From Desulfobacteraceae bacterium (GTDB lineage: Bacteria; Desulfobacterota; Desulfobacteria; Desulfobacterales; Desulfobacteraceae), in contig JADGEQ010000016.1 of the NCBI GenBank assembly GCA_016744295.1, forward strand, positions 1 through 64,000: a stretch of 64,000 bases of DNA. Direction: 5' to 3'. The position numbers were made by a program, and so were the translations under genes. Each line of letters opens with the position of its first letter. Position 1 is the first letter of the stretch. The notes beneath the pieces are model-generated. The model did not search any database. It was not told the DNA's origin and saw nothing but the letters and a program-made list of their open reading frames with translations. Positions 7,997 through 16,141 of this stretch are shown here, in pieces.

Positions 7997-9445
7997 ATGT
8001 CTACGACTAAAGTACGTTCTGTTTCTTTTGGCGGGTCTTTATTTGTTTTTGGATTTGTCATCTTGTCATTGATCACCACCATCACGCTTTTTGGCGGATC
8101 TCCGCAAATACCCCTGCTGGTGTCCACGGTTTTCGCAGCCGGTTTCGGACTCAAGGCCGGTTTTTCCTACAATGAGATGGAAATCGCCATGCTGGATACG
8201 ATCAGAAAAGCGACCCAGGCTGTTTTGATCATCCTCGTCATCGGGGCCATCATCGGCACCTGGATTGCCGGCGGCATTGTGCCGACCTTGATTTACTATG
8301 GATTGAAAATATTGTCGCCGGGGTTTTTTCTGGTGGCATCCTGTTTGATCTGTGCCGTTGTGGCGCTGGCCACGGGCAGCTCATGGTCAACGGCCGGCAC
8401 CATCGGCGTTGCCTTGGTGGGCGTGGGAATCGGTTTAGGTATTCCCCCTGCCATGACAGCCGGGGCCATTATTTCCGGTGCCTATTTCGGGGACAAGATG
8501 TCGCCTTTGTCCGATACGACCAACCTGGCTCCGGCCATGGCCGGGTCTGAACTGTTTGAACATATCAAGCACATGCTTTTCACAACTGCCCCGAGCCTGA
8601 TCGTTGCACTGATCGGCTATACCATTTTGGGATTAAAATTTGCAGGCAATGATGCCGATACCCACAGCGTGGTCAATTTGATCAATGTTTTGGAAGGGCA
8701 GTTTTATTTGTCGCCGGTTTTGCTGATTCCTCCCTGCCTGGTGATTCTCATGGTAAAGAAAAAGATTCCGGCCGTTCCGGCCCTGGTGGGATCGGCCTTT
8801 TTGGGGGTATTGTGTGCAGTTGTGTTCCAGGGGCAGGATTTGGCCGGCATCATCAAGGCTGCCCATTATGGCTTTTCTGCGGACACGGGCCTGGAAACGG
8901 CTGATAAGCTGCTGAACCGGGGCGGTATCCAGAGCATGATGTGGACGGTTTCCTTGATTCTCATTGCCCTTTCTTTTTCCGGGGTGGTCGAGAAAACCGG
9001 GATGATTCAGGTGGTTGCCCAAAAGATCCTGTCCATGGCCAAAAGCCGGGGATCTTTAATCGCATCCACCATCGGGGTGACCATTTTCACCAATTATGCC
9101 ACGGGCGTACAATATGTTGCCCTGGTGCTTCCCGGGACTTTGTTTAAAAATGTCTATCCCAAAAGGGGGCTTCACCCCAAGAATCTGTCCCGGGCCCTGG
9201 AGGATTCAGGCACCTTGGTCGCTCCCCTGGTGCCCTGGGGAACGGATGGTGCATTTCTGGCCGCAGCCCTGGGCGTCACCCCCTGGGCATACATTCCCTA
9301 TGCGTTCATGAACCTTGTCAATCCCATTGTTTCCATTTTTCTGGGATACACCGGCTGGACCATTGAAACCGTGGACCCTGAAGATTATCAGGACGAAAAA
9401 AAAATACATGCAAATTCAATCACCACGGCATGTGAGAGAGAGTAA
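7997..9445 (+). CDS. NhaC family Na+/H+ antiporter or amino-acid exchanger
   Basis: This polytopic membrane protein of 482 residues has about 11-12 hydrophobic segments. NhaC features include the ATGSSWSTAGTIGVAL stretch, SGAYFGDKMSPLSDTTNLAP, and ALEDSGTLVAPLVPWGTDG near the C terminus. I use the ATG at 7997 because GGAGAA lies 7-8 bases upstream; an upstream start at 7916 would read through the terminator. NhaC relatives exchange Na+ or organic cations/acids for protons. Next to a Na+-coupled symporter it may recycle Na+ or export a product; this is inference. Confidence 0.9.
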   Translation: MSTTKVRSVSFGGSLFVFGFVILSLITTITLFGGSPQIPLLVSTVFAAGFGLKAGFSYNEMEIAMLDTIRKATQAVLIILVIGAIIGTWIAGGIVPTLIYYGLKILSPGFFLVASCLICAVVALATGSSWSTAGTIGVALVGVGIGLGIPPAMTAGAIISGAYFGDKMSPLSDTTNLAPAMAGSELFEHIKHMLFTTAPSLIVALIGYTILGLKFAGNDADTHSVVNLINVLEGQFYLSPVLLIPPCLVILMVKKKIPAVPALVGSAFLGVLCAVVFQGQDLAGIIKAAHYGFSADTGLETADKLLNRGGIQSMMWTVSLILIALSFSGVVEKTGMIQVVAQKILSMAKSRGSLIASTIGVTIFTNYATGVQYVALVLPGTLFKNVYPKRGLHPKNLSRALEDSGTLVAPLVPWGTDGAFLAAALGVTPWAYIPYAFMNLVNPIVSIFLGYTGWTIETVDPEDYQDEKKIHANSITTACERE

Positions 9446-9470
9446 GGCTTAACCTGCAAACGGAAAATAG

Positions 9471-9508
9471 GGATGCTTTACCCGGATACCGGCTGAAGCG
9501 TCCTTTTT
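9471..9508 (+). terminator. Intrinsic terminator after nhaC
   Basis: GGATGCTT (9471-9478) pairs with AAGCGTCC (9496-9503) with one G-T wobble, and CCGG pairs with CCGG inside. TTTTTCCCTTATTTTT follows. It separates the ridA-nhaC unit from the molybdenum hydroxylase genes. Confidence 0.6.
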
Positions 9509-9614
9509 CCCTTATTTTTAACCATTGAATACTGCAAAAGTAAGATATGAATTTTATACGCATGAACAGCCGGCCTTTGAATCCCGGGGCCGGATATGGC
9601 GAGAAAGGATAAAT

Positions 9615-10094
9615 ATGAATCAGGTGGAAGTGAGTTTTTCACTGAACGGCAGGTCCCAAACCCTTATGGTGGACCCGGATGAACGGCTGATCGATACTTT
9701 GCGCCGGAAAATCAAACTGACGGGTGTCAAAGAGGGGTGTGGACAAGGGGAGTGCGGTGCCTGCACTGTTTTATTGGATGGAGAGGTGGTCAACTCCTGC
9801 CTGGTTTTGACCTTTCAGGTGGGCGGCCGAAAAGTGACCACCATCGAAGGCCTGGGGGATTCGAAAAACCTGAGCCGGCTCCAGGAAAATTTTGTGAACC
9901 ATGGCGCCATCCAGTGCGGTTATTGCACGCCTGGCATGATTTTGTCTTCCAAGGCCCTGTTGCAGAAAAACCCCAACCCTTCCCGAAAGGAGATCTGCCA
10001 CGGCCTTGCCGGAAATCTTTGCAGGTGCACCGGATATGTCAATATCATTGACGCGGTCAAAAAGACAGCAGACCAGGATGGGGGTAAAAAATGA
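9615..10094 (+). CDS. Molybdenum hydroxylase small (2x[2Fe-2S]) subunit
   Basis: This is the iron-sulfur subunit of a xanthine dehydrogenase/CO dehydrogenase-family enzyme, passing electrons from the Mo centre to FAD. At 159 residues it has the usual family length. The plant-type 2Fe-2S ligands are in GCGQGECGACTVLLDGE followed by Cys near residue 60, and the second cluster uses CGYCTPGM and CRCTGY. I choose the ATG at 9615, preceded by AGAAAGGAT, over an upstream frame at 9525 that adds 30 non-conserved residues. It overlaps the next gene by 4 bp (ATGA), so the two are translationally coupled. Confidence 0.94.
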   Translation: MNQVEVSFSLNGRSQTLMVDPDERLIDTLRRKIKLTGVKEGCGQGECGACTVLLDGEVVNSCLVLTFQVGGRKVTTIEGLGDSKNLSRLQENFVNHGAIQCGYCTPGMILSSKALLQKNPNPSRKEICHGLAGNLCRCTGYVNIIDAVKKTADQDGGKK

Positions 10095-10978
10095 GCATAG
10101 AAATTATTGCATTCAAAACTCTCAAAGAGCTAAGCCTGGCCCTGGGCCGTTGCCAACGGCCGGTCCGGTTTATTGCCGGAGGCACGGACCTGGTGATGGA
10201 GATCAATTCCAGAGGGTTTGACGACTGCCTTTTGGTTGATATTTCGCGCATGGATGAATTGACAGGGATAAAAGAGGCGCAAAACCAGATTTCTATTGGG
10301 GCTGCAACCTGTTTTTCAGCATTATCAGACCATTGCCTTATCCAAAAAAATGCCGCCTGCCTGGCCCGGGCCGCAGCACATGTGGGTTCCGTGCAGATCC
10401 GCAACCGGGGAACCCTGGGCGGGAATATTGCCACAGCCTCACCTGCAGCCGACGGCATGCCGGCCCTGGCTGCCCTGGATGCCGCAGCCCAGGTCATGGC
10501 CTGGGATTCCAAGGGCAAAAAAAAAGTGGAAATGCGAAAAATTTCCAGGTGCGGCGTGGAATTGCAGCCCAACCAGTTGATTACCCGGATTATCCTTCCC
10601 CTGCGGGGCCCGGGCTGGTACAGTGGATTTGCAAAGCTGGGCCACCGCAGGGAAGTTACCATTGCCAAGCTTAATTGTGCCATGCAGGTGGAATTTGATT
10701 CAAAAGCCATGATTATCCGCCAAGGACGGATCGCCATGGGAGCCCTGGCCGCCCATCCGGTCTGCCCGGAAGAATTGTCCTGTTTTCTGAATCACCGGAC
10801 CCTGGACAAAAAAATCATGATTGACCTGGCAGATCAATTGTCCGCTCAAGTTGCAAAACTCATTCCCAGCCGGGCCTCCCGGCCTTATAAACAGGCCGCC
10901 GTCAGAGGGCTGGCCATGGACCTGCTGGATCATGTCTTTTCCACGGTTCCGGCCTGGTCCGCCATCAAGGAAGAATAG
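10091..10978 (+). CDS. Molybdenum hydroxylase FAD-binding (medium) subunit
   Basis: This 295-residue flavoprotein belongs to the CoxM/XdhB family. FAD-pyrophosphate contacts are AGGTDLVMEI near residue 35 and RNRGTLGGNIATASPAADG near residue 100; the C-terminal CO-dehydrogenase flavoprotein domain includes KLGHRREVTIAKLN. Its start overlaps the small-subunit stop, and the large subunit begins 3 bp after its own stop, giving the order small-medium-large. Confidence 0.93.
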   Translation: MSIEIIAFKTLKELSLALGRCQRPVRFIAGGTDLVMEINSRGFDDCLLVDISRMDELTGIKEAQNQISIGAATCFSALSDHCLIQKNAACLARAAAHVGSVQIRNRGTLGGNIATASPAADGMPALAALDAAAQVMAWDSKGKKKVEMRKISRCGVELQPNQLITRIILPLRGPGWYSGFAKLGHRREVTIAKLNCAMQVEFDSKAMIIRQGRIAMGALAAHPVCPEELSCFLNHRTLDKKIMIDLADQLSAQVAKLIPSRASRPYKQAAVRGLAMDLLDHVFSTVPAWSAIKEE

Positions 10979-10981
10979 ATT

Positions 10982-13243
10982 ATGACTGATATCACTGAAA
11001 AGCCCTTAAAATATGTGGGCCGTTCCTATCCGGTAACCAATGCCCACGAGCGGGCCTCGGGGCAGACCCGGTATGTCGCGGATATGCCGGCCCACAACCA
11101 GCTGTACCTGCGCCTGGTTACCAGTACCATTGCCCACGGCCGGATTAAAGCCGTTCATATTGATCAGGCGTTTCTGCCGGGGGTGGTTAAAATATATACC
11201 CACAAAAACACGCCCCGGACACGGTTTAACAGCCAGCAATGGTTTAACCTGCAAAACAGCATCAAAGACCAGGTTGTTTTGACCGACAGGGTTCGTTATT
11301 TTGGGGAACCTGTGGCAGCGGTTCTGGCCGAAGATCCTAAAACCGCCCAAAAGGCCGCGGCCTTGGTTTTCCTGGAATATGACCCATTGCCCCTGGTCCT
11401 TGATCCCCAGGATGCCTTAACCACGAAAACCCCTTTGCACGGCACAACACCCGTGTCTGAAGTCAGGTTTTCAGCAGGAAAAGACAATCAGCTTGAATCG
11501 GCCTGGGCAGATGCTTACCAGGTTGTGGAAGATCGGGTTGTGACACCCAAAATCCACCATGGGGCTATGGAACCCCACGCCTGCCTTGCCGTTCCAGGAG
11601 AAAACGGCTGCGTCATTGTCCATTCCCCCTGCCAGCTGGCCTATGCCGTGCGCCTGCTGGTGGCACGAATACTGGAACTGCCGGTTCGAAAGGTAAGAGT
11701 TATTAAAACCAATGTGGGCGGTTCCTTCGGGGGAAAACAGGAAGTGGTGCTGGAACCTTTGGCAGCCTTTTGCGCCCTGGATACCAACCGTCCGGTCATG
11801 GTGGAAATGGACCGGACCCAGTCCATTGTCGCCACCAGGACAAGGACCAAAACCATCGGCCGGGTGCGGACGGCTGTGGACCGCCAGGGCCTTATTCTTG
11901 CCCGGGATATAGATTTTATTGTGGATGCCGGGGCTTACACTTCCAACGGCCCGGCCATCAGCGGGGCCATGGGTAAAAAAACCTTTCGGTTGTACCGGTT
12001 GCCAGCCCAGCAGTACCGGGCCAGGGTAGTGCACACCAACACCCCGATTTCCGGGGCTGTGCGCGGATACGGCACGCCCCAGGTTTCGACCATTACTGAA
12101 ATCAATATTGATCACACGGCCCGGCGCCTGGGTATGGATCCTGTTGAATTCCGGCTGAAAAACCTGGTGCACCCCTTTGACAAGGACCCCAGCGGAGGCC
12201 CCAGCCTTGGCAATGCCCGGATTTTGGATTGTGTTACCCGGGGCGCAGAGGCGTTTGAGTGGAACCAGCGTCGCAAGGATGCGCAAAATCAGACCGGCCG
12301 ATGGCGGCGGGGCGTGGGCATGGCCTGTGCCGTGCACGGCAACGGCTATTTCGGCGCCTACCCCGATCTGACCACCATGACCCTTCGCATGGAAGAGGAC
12401 GGATCTGTTTTTGTCAATGCCTGCCTCCACGAACTGGGTCATGGGGTTGTGACCATCATACGCCAGATCGTGGCCGAGGTCATGGATCTGGATTTTGAAC
12501 AGGTTACGGCCTCGGAAGCCGACACCCTGTTCACACCTTTTGATACCGGCTGCCAGGCCAGTCGGGGTGTTTTTGTCATAGGCAAATGCGCCATGCAGGG
12601 TGCTGAAGCGCTCAGGGAAATGCTTTTGGAAAAAAGCGCGCAATTGCTGAAACTTGCGCCAGAAGATCTTGTGAACGGCAACGGCAGGATTTGGTCAAGA
12701 AATAATCCCGGTCAGACATATTCCTACAAAGAATTGGTCCATGGCATCATTGCCGAACTTCAGACGGAAGTTATCACCACCTTAACCTTCCAGGCCAAGG
12801 CCAATCCCGGTTCCTATGCTGCCTATTTCGTTGACTTGGCAGTGGATACCCTGACCGGACAAGTGGAGGTTCAAAAGGTTCTGGCCGTACATGATGTGGG
12901 CCGGGCCATTAATCCAGGGTTTGTGCGCGGGCAGATCCACGGCGGGGTTCAGATGGGGCTTGGCATGGCCTTGTTTGAAGAGGTGACGGTGGATCCCAAA
13001 ACCGGCCGCTCCACATCAGACAGCCTGAGCCGGTATCACATGGTGAATGCCCCGGATATGCCACTGGTGGATGTTATTCTCATCGAAGAAAAAGAAGAAC
13101 ACGGGCCCTTTGGCGCCAAAAGCGTCAGCGAACTGGCTGCGGGCCCAATTGTTCCAGCAACGGTAAATGCGGTCAACCACAGCCTCAACAGCTGTCTGAC
13201 CCAATTGCCCTTGACCCCGGAAAAGATTCTGGCCCGGCAATAG
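10982..13243 (+). CDS. Molybdenum hydroxylase large (Mo-pterin) subunit
   Basis: This catalytic subunit has 753 residues and binds molybdopterin and the substrate. Family motifs are the N-terminal GRSYPVTNAHERASGQTRYVAD lead-in (only part shown conserved), GAMEPHACL near residue 197, GGSFGGKQE near 245, RGYGTPQ near 362, and the C-terminal GPFGAKSVSELA holding the catalytic Glu. Enzymes of this family hydroxylate purines, nicotinate, aldehydes or other N-heterocycles; the substrate cannot be assigned. Its position beside an ammonia-lyase cluster suggests an imidazole- or purine-type heterocycle. Confidence 0.93.
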   Translation: MTDITEKPLKYVGRSYPVTNAHERASGQTRYVADMPAHNQLYLRLVTSTIAHGRIKAVHIDQAFLPGVVKIYTHKNTPRTRFNSQQWFNLQNSIKDQVVLTDRVRYFGEPVAAVLAEDPKTAQKAAALVFLEYDPLPLVLDPQDALTTKTPLHGTTPVSEVRFSAGKDNQLESAWADAYQVVEDRVVTPKIHHGAMEPHACLAVPGENGCVIVHSPCQLAYAVRLLVARILELPVRKVRVIKTNVGGSFGGKQEVVLEPLAAFCALDTNRPVMVEMDRTQSIVATRTRTKTIGRVRTAVDRQGLILARDIDFIVDAGAYTSNGPAISGAMGKKTFRLYRLPAQQYRARVVHTNTPISGAVRGYGTPQVSTITEINIDHTARRLGMDPVEFRLKNLVHPFDKDPSGGPSLGNARILDCVTRGAEAFEWNQRRKDAQNQTGRWRRGVGMACAVHGNGYFGAYPDLTTMTLRMEEDGSVFVNACLHELGHGVVTIIRQIVAEVMDLDFEQVTASEADTLFTPFDTGCQASRGVFVIGKCAMQGAEALREMLLEKSAQLLKLAPEDLVNGNGRIWSRNNPGQTYSYKELVHGIIAELQTEVITTLTFQAKANPGSYAAYFVDLAVDTLTGQVEVQKVLAVHDVGRAINPGFVRGQIHGGVQMGLGMALFEEVTVDPKTGRSTSDSLSRYHMVNAPDMPLVDVILIEEKEEHGPFGAKSVSELAAGPIVPATVNAVNHSLNSCLTQLPLTPEKILARQ

Positions 13244-13246
13244 CCC

Positions 13247-13408
13247 ATGTTCGTTTATCGGTTCTGCGGCCATATTCTGGTCGCAGAACATGACCATGTG
13301 GAAATCAGCAACCTGACCGGCAAGTCATCCTTTGTGAATTTTCCCTGGGCTGGCCTGCCGGATTTTCAGGCAGGCGGCCCATGCCAGTGGAGGAGTAAAC
13401 AATTATGA
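13247..13408 (+). CDS. Probable small protein between xdh large subunit and moeA-like gene
   Basis: A 53-codon frame opens with ATG 3 bp after the large-subunit stop. It ends with TGA overlapping the ATG of the next gene (ATGA at 13405-13408), the same coupling used between the hydroxylase subunits. No stop interrupts it, and codon use resembles the neighbours. The product is neutral to basic, has two cysteines (FCGH and GGPCQW), and matches no family I know. No Shine-Dalgarno precedes it, so it would need coupled translation. The same stretch contains hairpins (13262-13288 and about 13352-13385), so a structured leader for the moeA-like gene is the alternative. Confidence 0.45.
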   Translation: MFVYRFCGHILVAEHDHVEISNLTGKSSFVNFPWAGLPDFQAGGPCQWRSKQL

Positions 13409-14445
13409 AATACTATGAAAAAGACAAGATAAAAAGTGTACCGGTTCAAGATGCCGTGGGCAAAGTTTTGCTCCATGATATTACCAGGATAGTGCCTGAC
13501 ATATTCAAGGGACCGTCCTTTAGAAAAGGCCACATCATTACCCGGGCAGATGTGGAGGAACTATTGGACCTTGGAAAGCAGCATATATACGTGGCAGGCC
13601 TGAACGGAGAGATACATGAGAACGACGCAGCCATTAGAATTGCAAACGCAGCCCTTGGAAAAAACATTTCCATTAGCGACCCCAAGGAGGGAAAGGTAGG
13701 ATTTACTGCCCAGATTCTGGGGCTTTTAAAAATAAACGTCCAGGGCCTTGCCAAGCTCAATTCTGTTTGTGATGTAATTTTTGCCACCCTTCATACGGGC
13801 CAGGTGGTTGAAAAGGGAAAAGAGCTTGCAGGCACCAGGGTGATTCCTTTGTCCATTGATGAAAACCTCGTCATTGAAGCAGAAAAGGTCTGTAAAGAAT
13901 ATTATCCCGTCATTGAAGTCAAACCCTTTGCCGGGCTGGATGTGGGCATGGTGGTCACGGGATCGGAAGTTTACTCCGGCCGGATCTTGGACGGGTTCGG
14001 ACCTGTTGTCCAGAAAAAATTTAAAGACCTGGGCAGCAGGATCATGGGAAAAGAGCTTGTGTCCGATGATCTTGACATGACTGTATCGGCCATAAATGGT
14101 TTTTTAAAAAACGGAGCCTCCATGGTTGCAGTCACAGGAGGCATGTCCGTTGATCCGGACGATCTTACACCTTCGGCAATAAGGGCTGCGGGCGGCAAAA
14201 TCGTTTCCTATGGAGCTCCTGTTCTGCCGGGAGCAATGTTCATGCTGGCCTATATCAAGGATGTGCCCGTCATCGGTCTTCCAGGATGCGTCATGTACTA
14301 CAGGGCATCTATTTTTGACCTGGTGGTGCCAAAAATCCTGGCCGGAGAAGAGGTTAAAAAGTCGGACATAATCGAAATGGGCCATGGAGGATTCTGCTCC
14401 TCCTGCAAAAACTGCAGATACCCCTCCTGCAGTTTCGGGAAATAA
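13405..14445 (+). CDS. MoeA/MogA-like molybdopterin-binding protein with Cys-rich tail
   Basis: The 346-residue protein has the MoCF/MoeA-type domain (VVTGSEVYSGRILDGFG near residue 180 and AVTGGMSVDPDDLTPSAIR near 245, both typical of the molybdopterin-binding fold) but lacks full MoeA architecture. The last 20 residues carry four cysteines in CSSCKNCRYPSC. GGAGGAG precedes the ATG. Co-location with a molybdenum hydroxylase suggests it inserts, sulfurates or otherwise prepares the cofactor for that enzyme. The exact step is unknown, and the Cys tail may bind metal. Confidence 0.82.
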   Translation: MKYYEKDKIKSVPVQDAVGKVLLHDITRIVPDIFKGPSFRKGHIITRADVEELLDLGKQHIYVAGLNGEIHENDAAIRIANAALGKNISISDPKEGKVGFTAQILGLLKINVQGLAKLNSVCDVIFATLHTGQVVEKGKELAGTRVIPLSIDENLVIEAEKVCKEYYPVIEVKPFAGLDVGMVVTGSEVYSGRILDGFGPVVQKKFKDLGSRIMGKELVSDDLDMTVSAINGFLKNGASMVAVTGGMSVDPDDLTPSAIRAAGGKIVSYGAPVLPGAMFMLAYIKDVPVIGLPGCVMYYRASIFDLVVPKILAGEEVKKSDIIEMGHGGFCSSCKNCRYPSCSFGK

Positions 14446-14461
14446 GATATGGAACCCTTTT

Positions 14462-14596
14462 ATGGAAAATGGTTTTCCTAAAAAAATGCTGGACAAAGTT
14501 TATTCTCCCATTGGCATTGAAATCAATGCAGAAATCCCGGCAGAGATTGCCTTGAGCATCATGGGTCAGATTGTCCAGGTCAGGGCGCAAAAGTGA
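14462..14596 (+). pseudogene. 3' remnant of xdhC (Mo-hydroxylase maturation factor)
   Basis: The 44 codons match the end of XdhC/CoxI proteins: VYSPIGIEINAEIPAEIALS followed by IMGQIVQVR corresponds to the family's PIGLDIGAETPEEIA ending. The whole N-terminal CoxI and Rossmann parts are absent. XdhC normally sulfurates and inserts the Mo cofactor, and its gene is expected exactly here, after the hydroxylase. A GTG overlapping the stop opens a frame reading LSALIPAEA before a stop at about 14667, possibly the first residues of a lost MocA/MobA-like gene. Confidence 0.7.
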
Positions 14597-14669
14597 GCTC
14601 CTTCCCTTCTCAATTATCGGCCTTGATCCCGGCTGAGGCTTCGGTGTCAAAGTGGTTGTTGGAATAAGA

Positions 14670-14990
14670 AACAACTCCGGAGAACGGAGAATTAAAAAAT
14701 CGGATTGTATTCATTGAAAAAGGGGTAAACTATATTTTATAGGCTGATTTTAAGCATACCCCACTGGAAATCCCCTTAAGCATTGAAAAAATCAATTTTA
14801 CTTCCATTATGAAAGCATAACATAGTAAAAAAAGAAAATATAGATTTAATTTCAATTATTTCAATGGGTTATGGCGCCTGGTTTTGAGCTATTATTTCAG
14901 ATACTAATGGAACACCGAGGCACCCCGTGAAGGAGTACGATTTATTTACAATGTCCTCTGATAAGTGAGTAATCTCACAGATTCTATCGA
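14670..14990. other. AT-rich gap without recognisable gene
   Basis: This stretch between the xdhC remnant and the glnQ remnant has no coding frame or clear hairpin that I can support. It is AT-rich and probably further decayed sequence. Confidence 0.4.
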
Positions 14991-15461
14991 TTGATGTATT
15001 TCCCTCACCTGACAATTCTTGAGAACCTCACTCTGGGTCCCACCTGGGTCAGGAAGATTCCTAAAAAAGAAGCTGAAGAAACTGCCATGTATTATCTGGA
15101 AAAAGTGCACATAGCCGAACAAGCCCTAAAATATCCGGGACAGATTTCCGGGGGTCAGCAACAACGGGTTGCCATTGCAAGAGGTCTTTGTATGTCGCCG
15201 AAAATAATGCTTTTTGATGAACCTACTTCCGCATTAGACCCTGAAATGATCAAGGAAGTTTTGGATGTCATGATTGAACTTGCCCGGGAAGGAATGACAA
15301 TGATCGTGGTTAGCCATGAAATGGCATTTACTATAAGTGTCGCCCATAGAATTTTCTTTATGAATTCCGGTCAGATTATAGAAGAGAACTCACCGGAAAA
15401 GTTTTTTAATAACCCTCAACATGAACGAACCAAGCTATTTCTCGATCAGATTTTGTATTAA
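14991..15461 (+). pseudogene. N-terminally truncated GlnQ-type ABC ATPase
   Basis: The frame encodes the C-terminal ~155 residues of a polar amino-acid ABC transporter ATPase. It begins at the equivalent of LFPHLTVLEN (here YFPHLTILEN) and includes the signature SGGQQQRVAIARGL, Walker B IMLFDEPTSALDP and the switch His in VVSHEM. The natural C terminus appears intact. The first ~90 residues, including the Walker A nucleotide-binding loop, are missing and are not found in another frame upstream, so it cannot bind ATP. No permease or binding-protein gene is adjacent. Confidence 0.85.
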
Positions 15462-15713
15462 AATGGTAAAGAGAAAAAAAATTGCCTTGTGTTTAAAAAC
15501 TTCTACCCATTATTCATAGGGCGGGCATCATCTGCCAAACCCCAACACTGGTCACCCTTACCCAGGCCAATGCGGGACTGATAGGCCTACCGATCATCCA
15601 CCAGCACAAATAGCTGGTAATCCCTTCTTTCGATCTCACCGCAGCTTTCTCCTGGGGCAGGAAGGGCAAACAAGTATGAATCATATTAAAACAATCAATT
15701 AAGAAGCACAGAG

Positions 15714-15822
15714 ATGGCGAATAAAGACTCCGATGATATTATACTGATGAATCTAATTTCCAAAGAAGAAAACCGCATCGAACAGACCCTGAATTTGATT
15801 GCGGCGGAAAGCCATGCCCCTG
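15714..15822 (+). pseudogene. 5' remnant of glyA (serine hydroxymethyltransferase)
   Basis: From the ATG the frame reads about 36 residues, including LISKEENRIEQTLNLIAAES. This fits the N-terminal helix of serine hydroxymethyltransferases (E-K/E-R-Q-x-x-T-L-x-L-I-A-S-E). The similarity stops near HAPE, and the sequence passes directly into an unrelated SDR fragment. Confidence 0.6.
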
Positions 15823-15891
15823 AAAAGACTCGGTATGCCAAAGGATATTGCCGATGCTGTTTTGTATCTGGCCAGTGATCTGTCCGGCTGA
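15820..15891 (+). pseudogene. 3' remnant of an SDR oxidoreductase gene
   Basis: The frame reads RLGMPKDIADAVLYLASDLS then Gly-stop, the stereotyped end of short-chain dehydrogenases (RxGxPxDIAxAVLFLASD). It lacks the final ~15 residues and everything before. It is fused to the glyA remnant in a different frame. The segment 15462-15713 before the pair is unassigned. Confidence 0.6.
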
Positions 15892-16058
15892 GACCACACT
15901 GACAAAATGGGTGCTTGAGATAAAAAGGCGTTTAAGCTTGTCGAAGCATAAGGAATGGTTTTAAGTAATGAAACAAGGTAAATTAAGAAGGAAAAATCGT
16001 ATTTAATTGTTTTTCCTGACTGTTATTATGGGGTTTCATTTACAGGGTTTCAAGTAAC

Positions 16059-16105
16059 AAAACCGGTCAAACCAATGTGTTGCAAGGGTTTGACCGGTTT
16101 TATTT
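16059..16105. terminator. Strong bidirectional terminator
   Basis: A perfect 15-bp stem, AAAACCGGTCAAACC (16059-16073) and GGTTTGACCGGTTTT (16087-16101), with a 13-base loop, followed by ATTTT on the + strand. It lies 40 bp past the stop of the minus-strand acyl-CoA dehydrogenase gene and closes that unit. Confidence 0.75.
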
Positions 16106-16141
16106 TAGCGGGTGTTTTCTGTTTCTGTCTTTTATCCTGTC

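Noticed and set aside
11471..12643. 390-codon open frame antisense to the Mo-hydroxylase large subunit
   Set aside because: The opposite strand encodes a well-conserved enzyme with all motifs; the antisense frame is a by-product of its GC-rich codons and has no recognisable domain.
13262..13385. Hairpins considered as a molybdenum-cofactor riboswitch before the moeA-like gene
   Set aside because: I cannot match the conserved Moco-RNA core, and an uninterrupted reading frame coupled to both neighbours explains the region at least as well. An Infernal search with the Moco model would decide.
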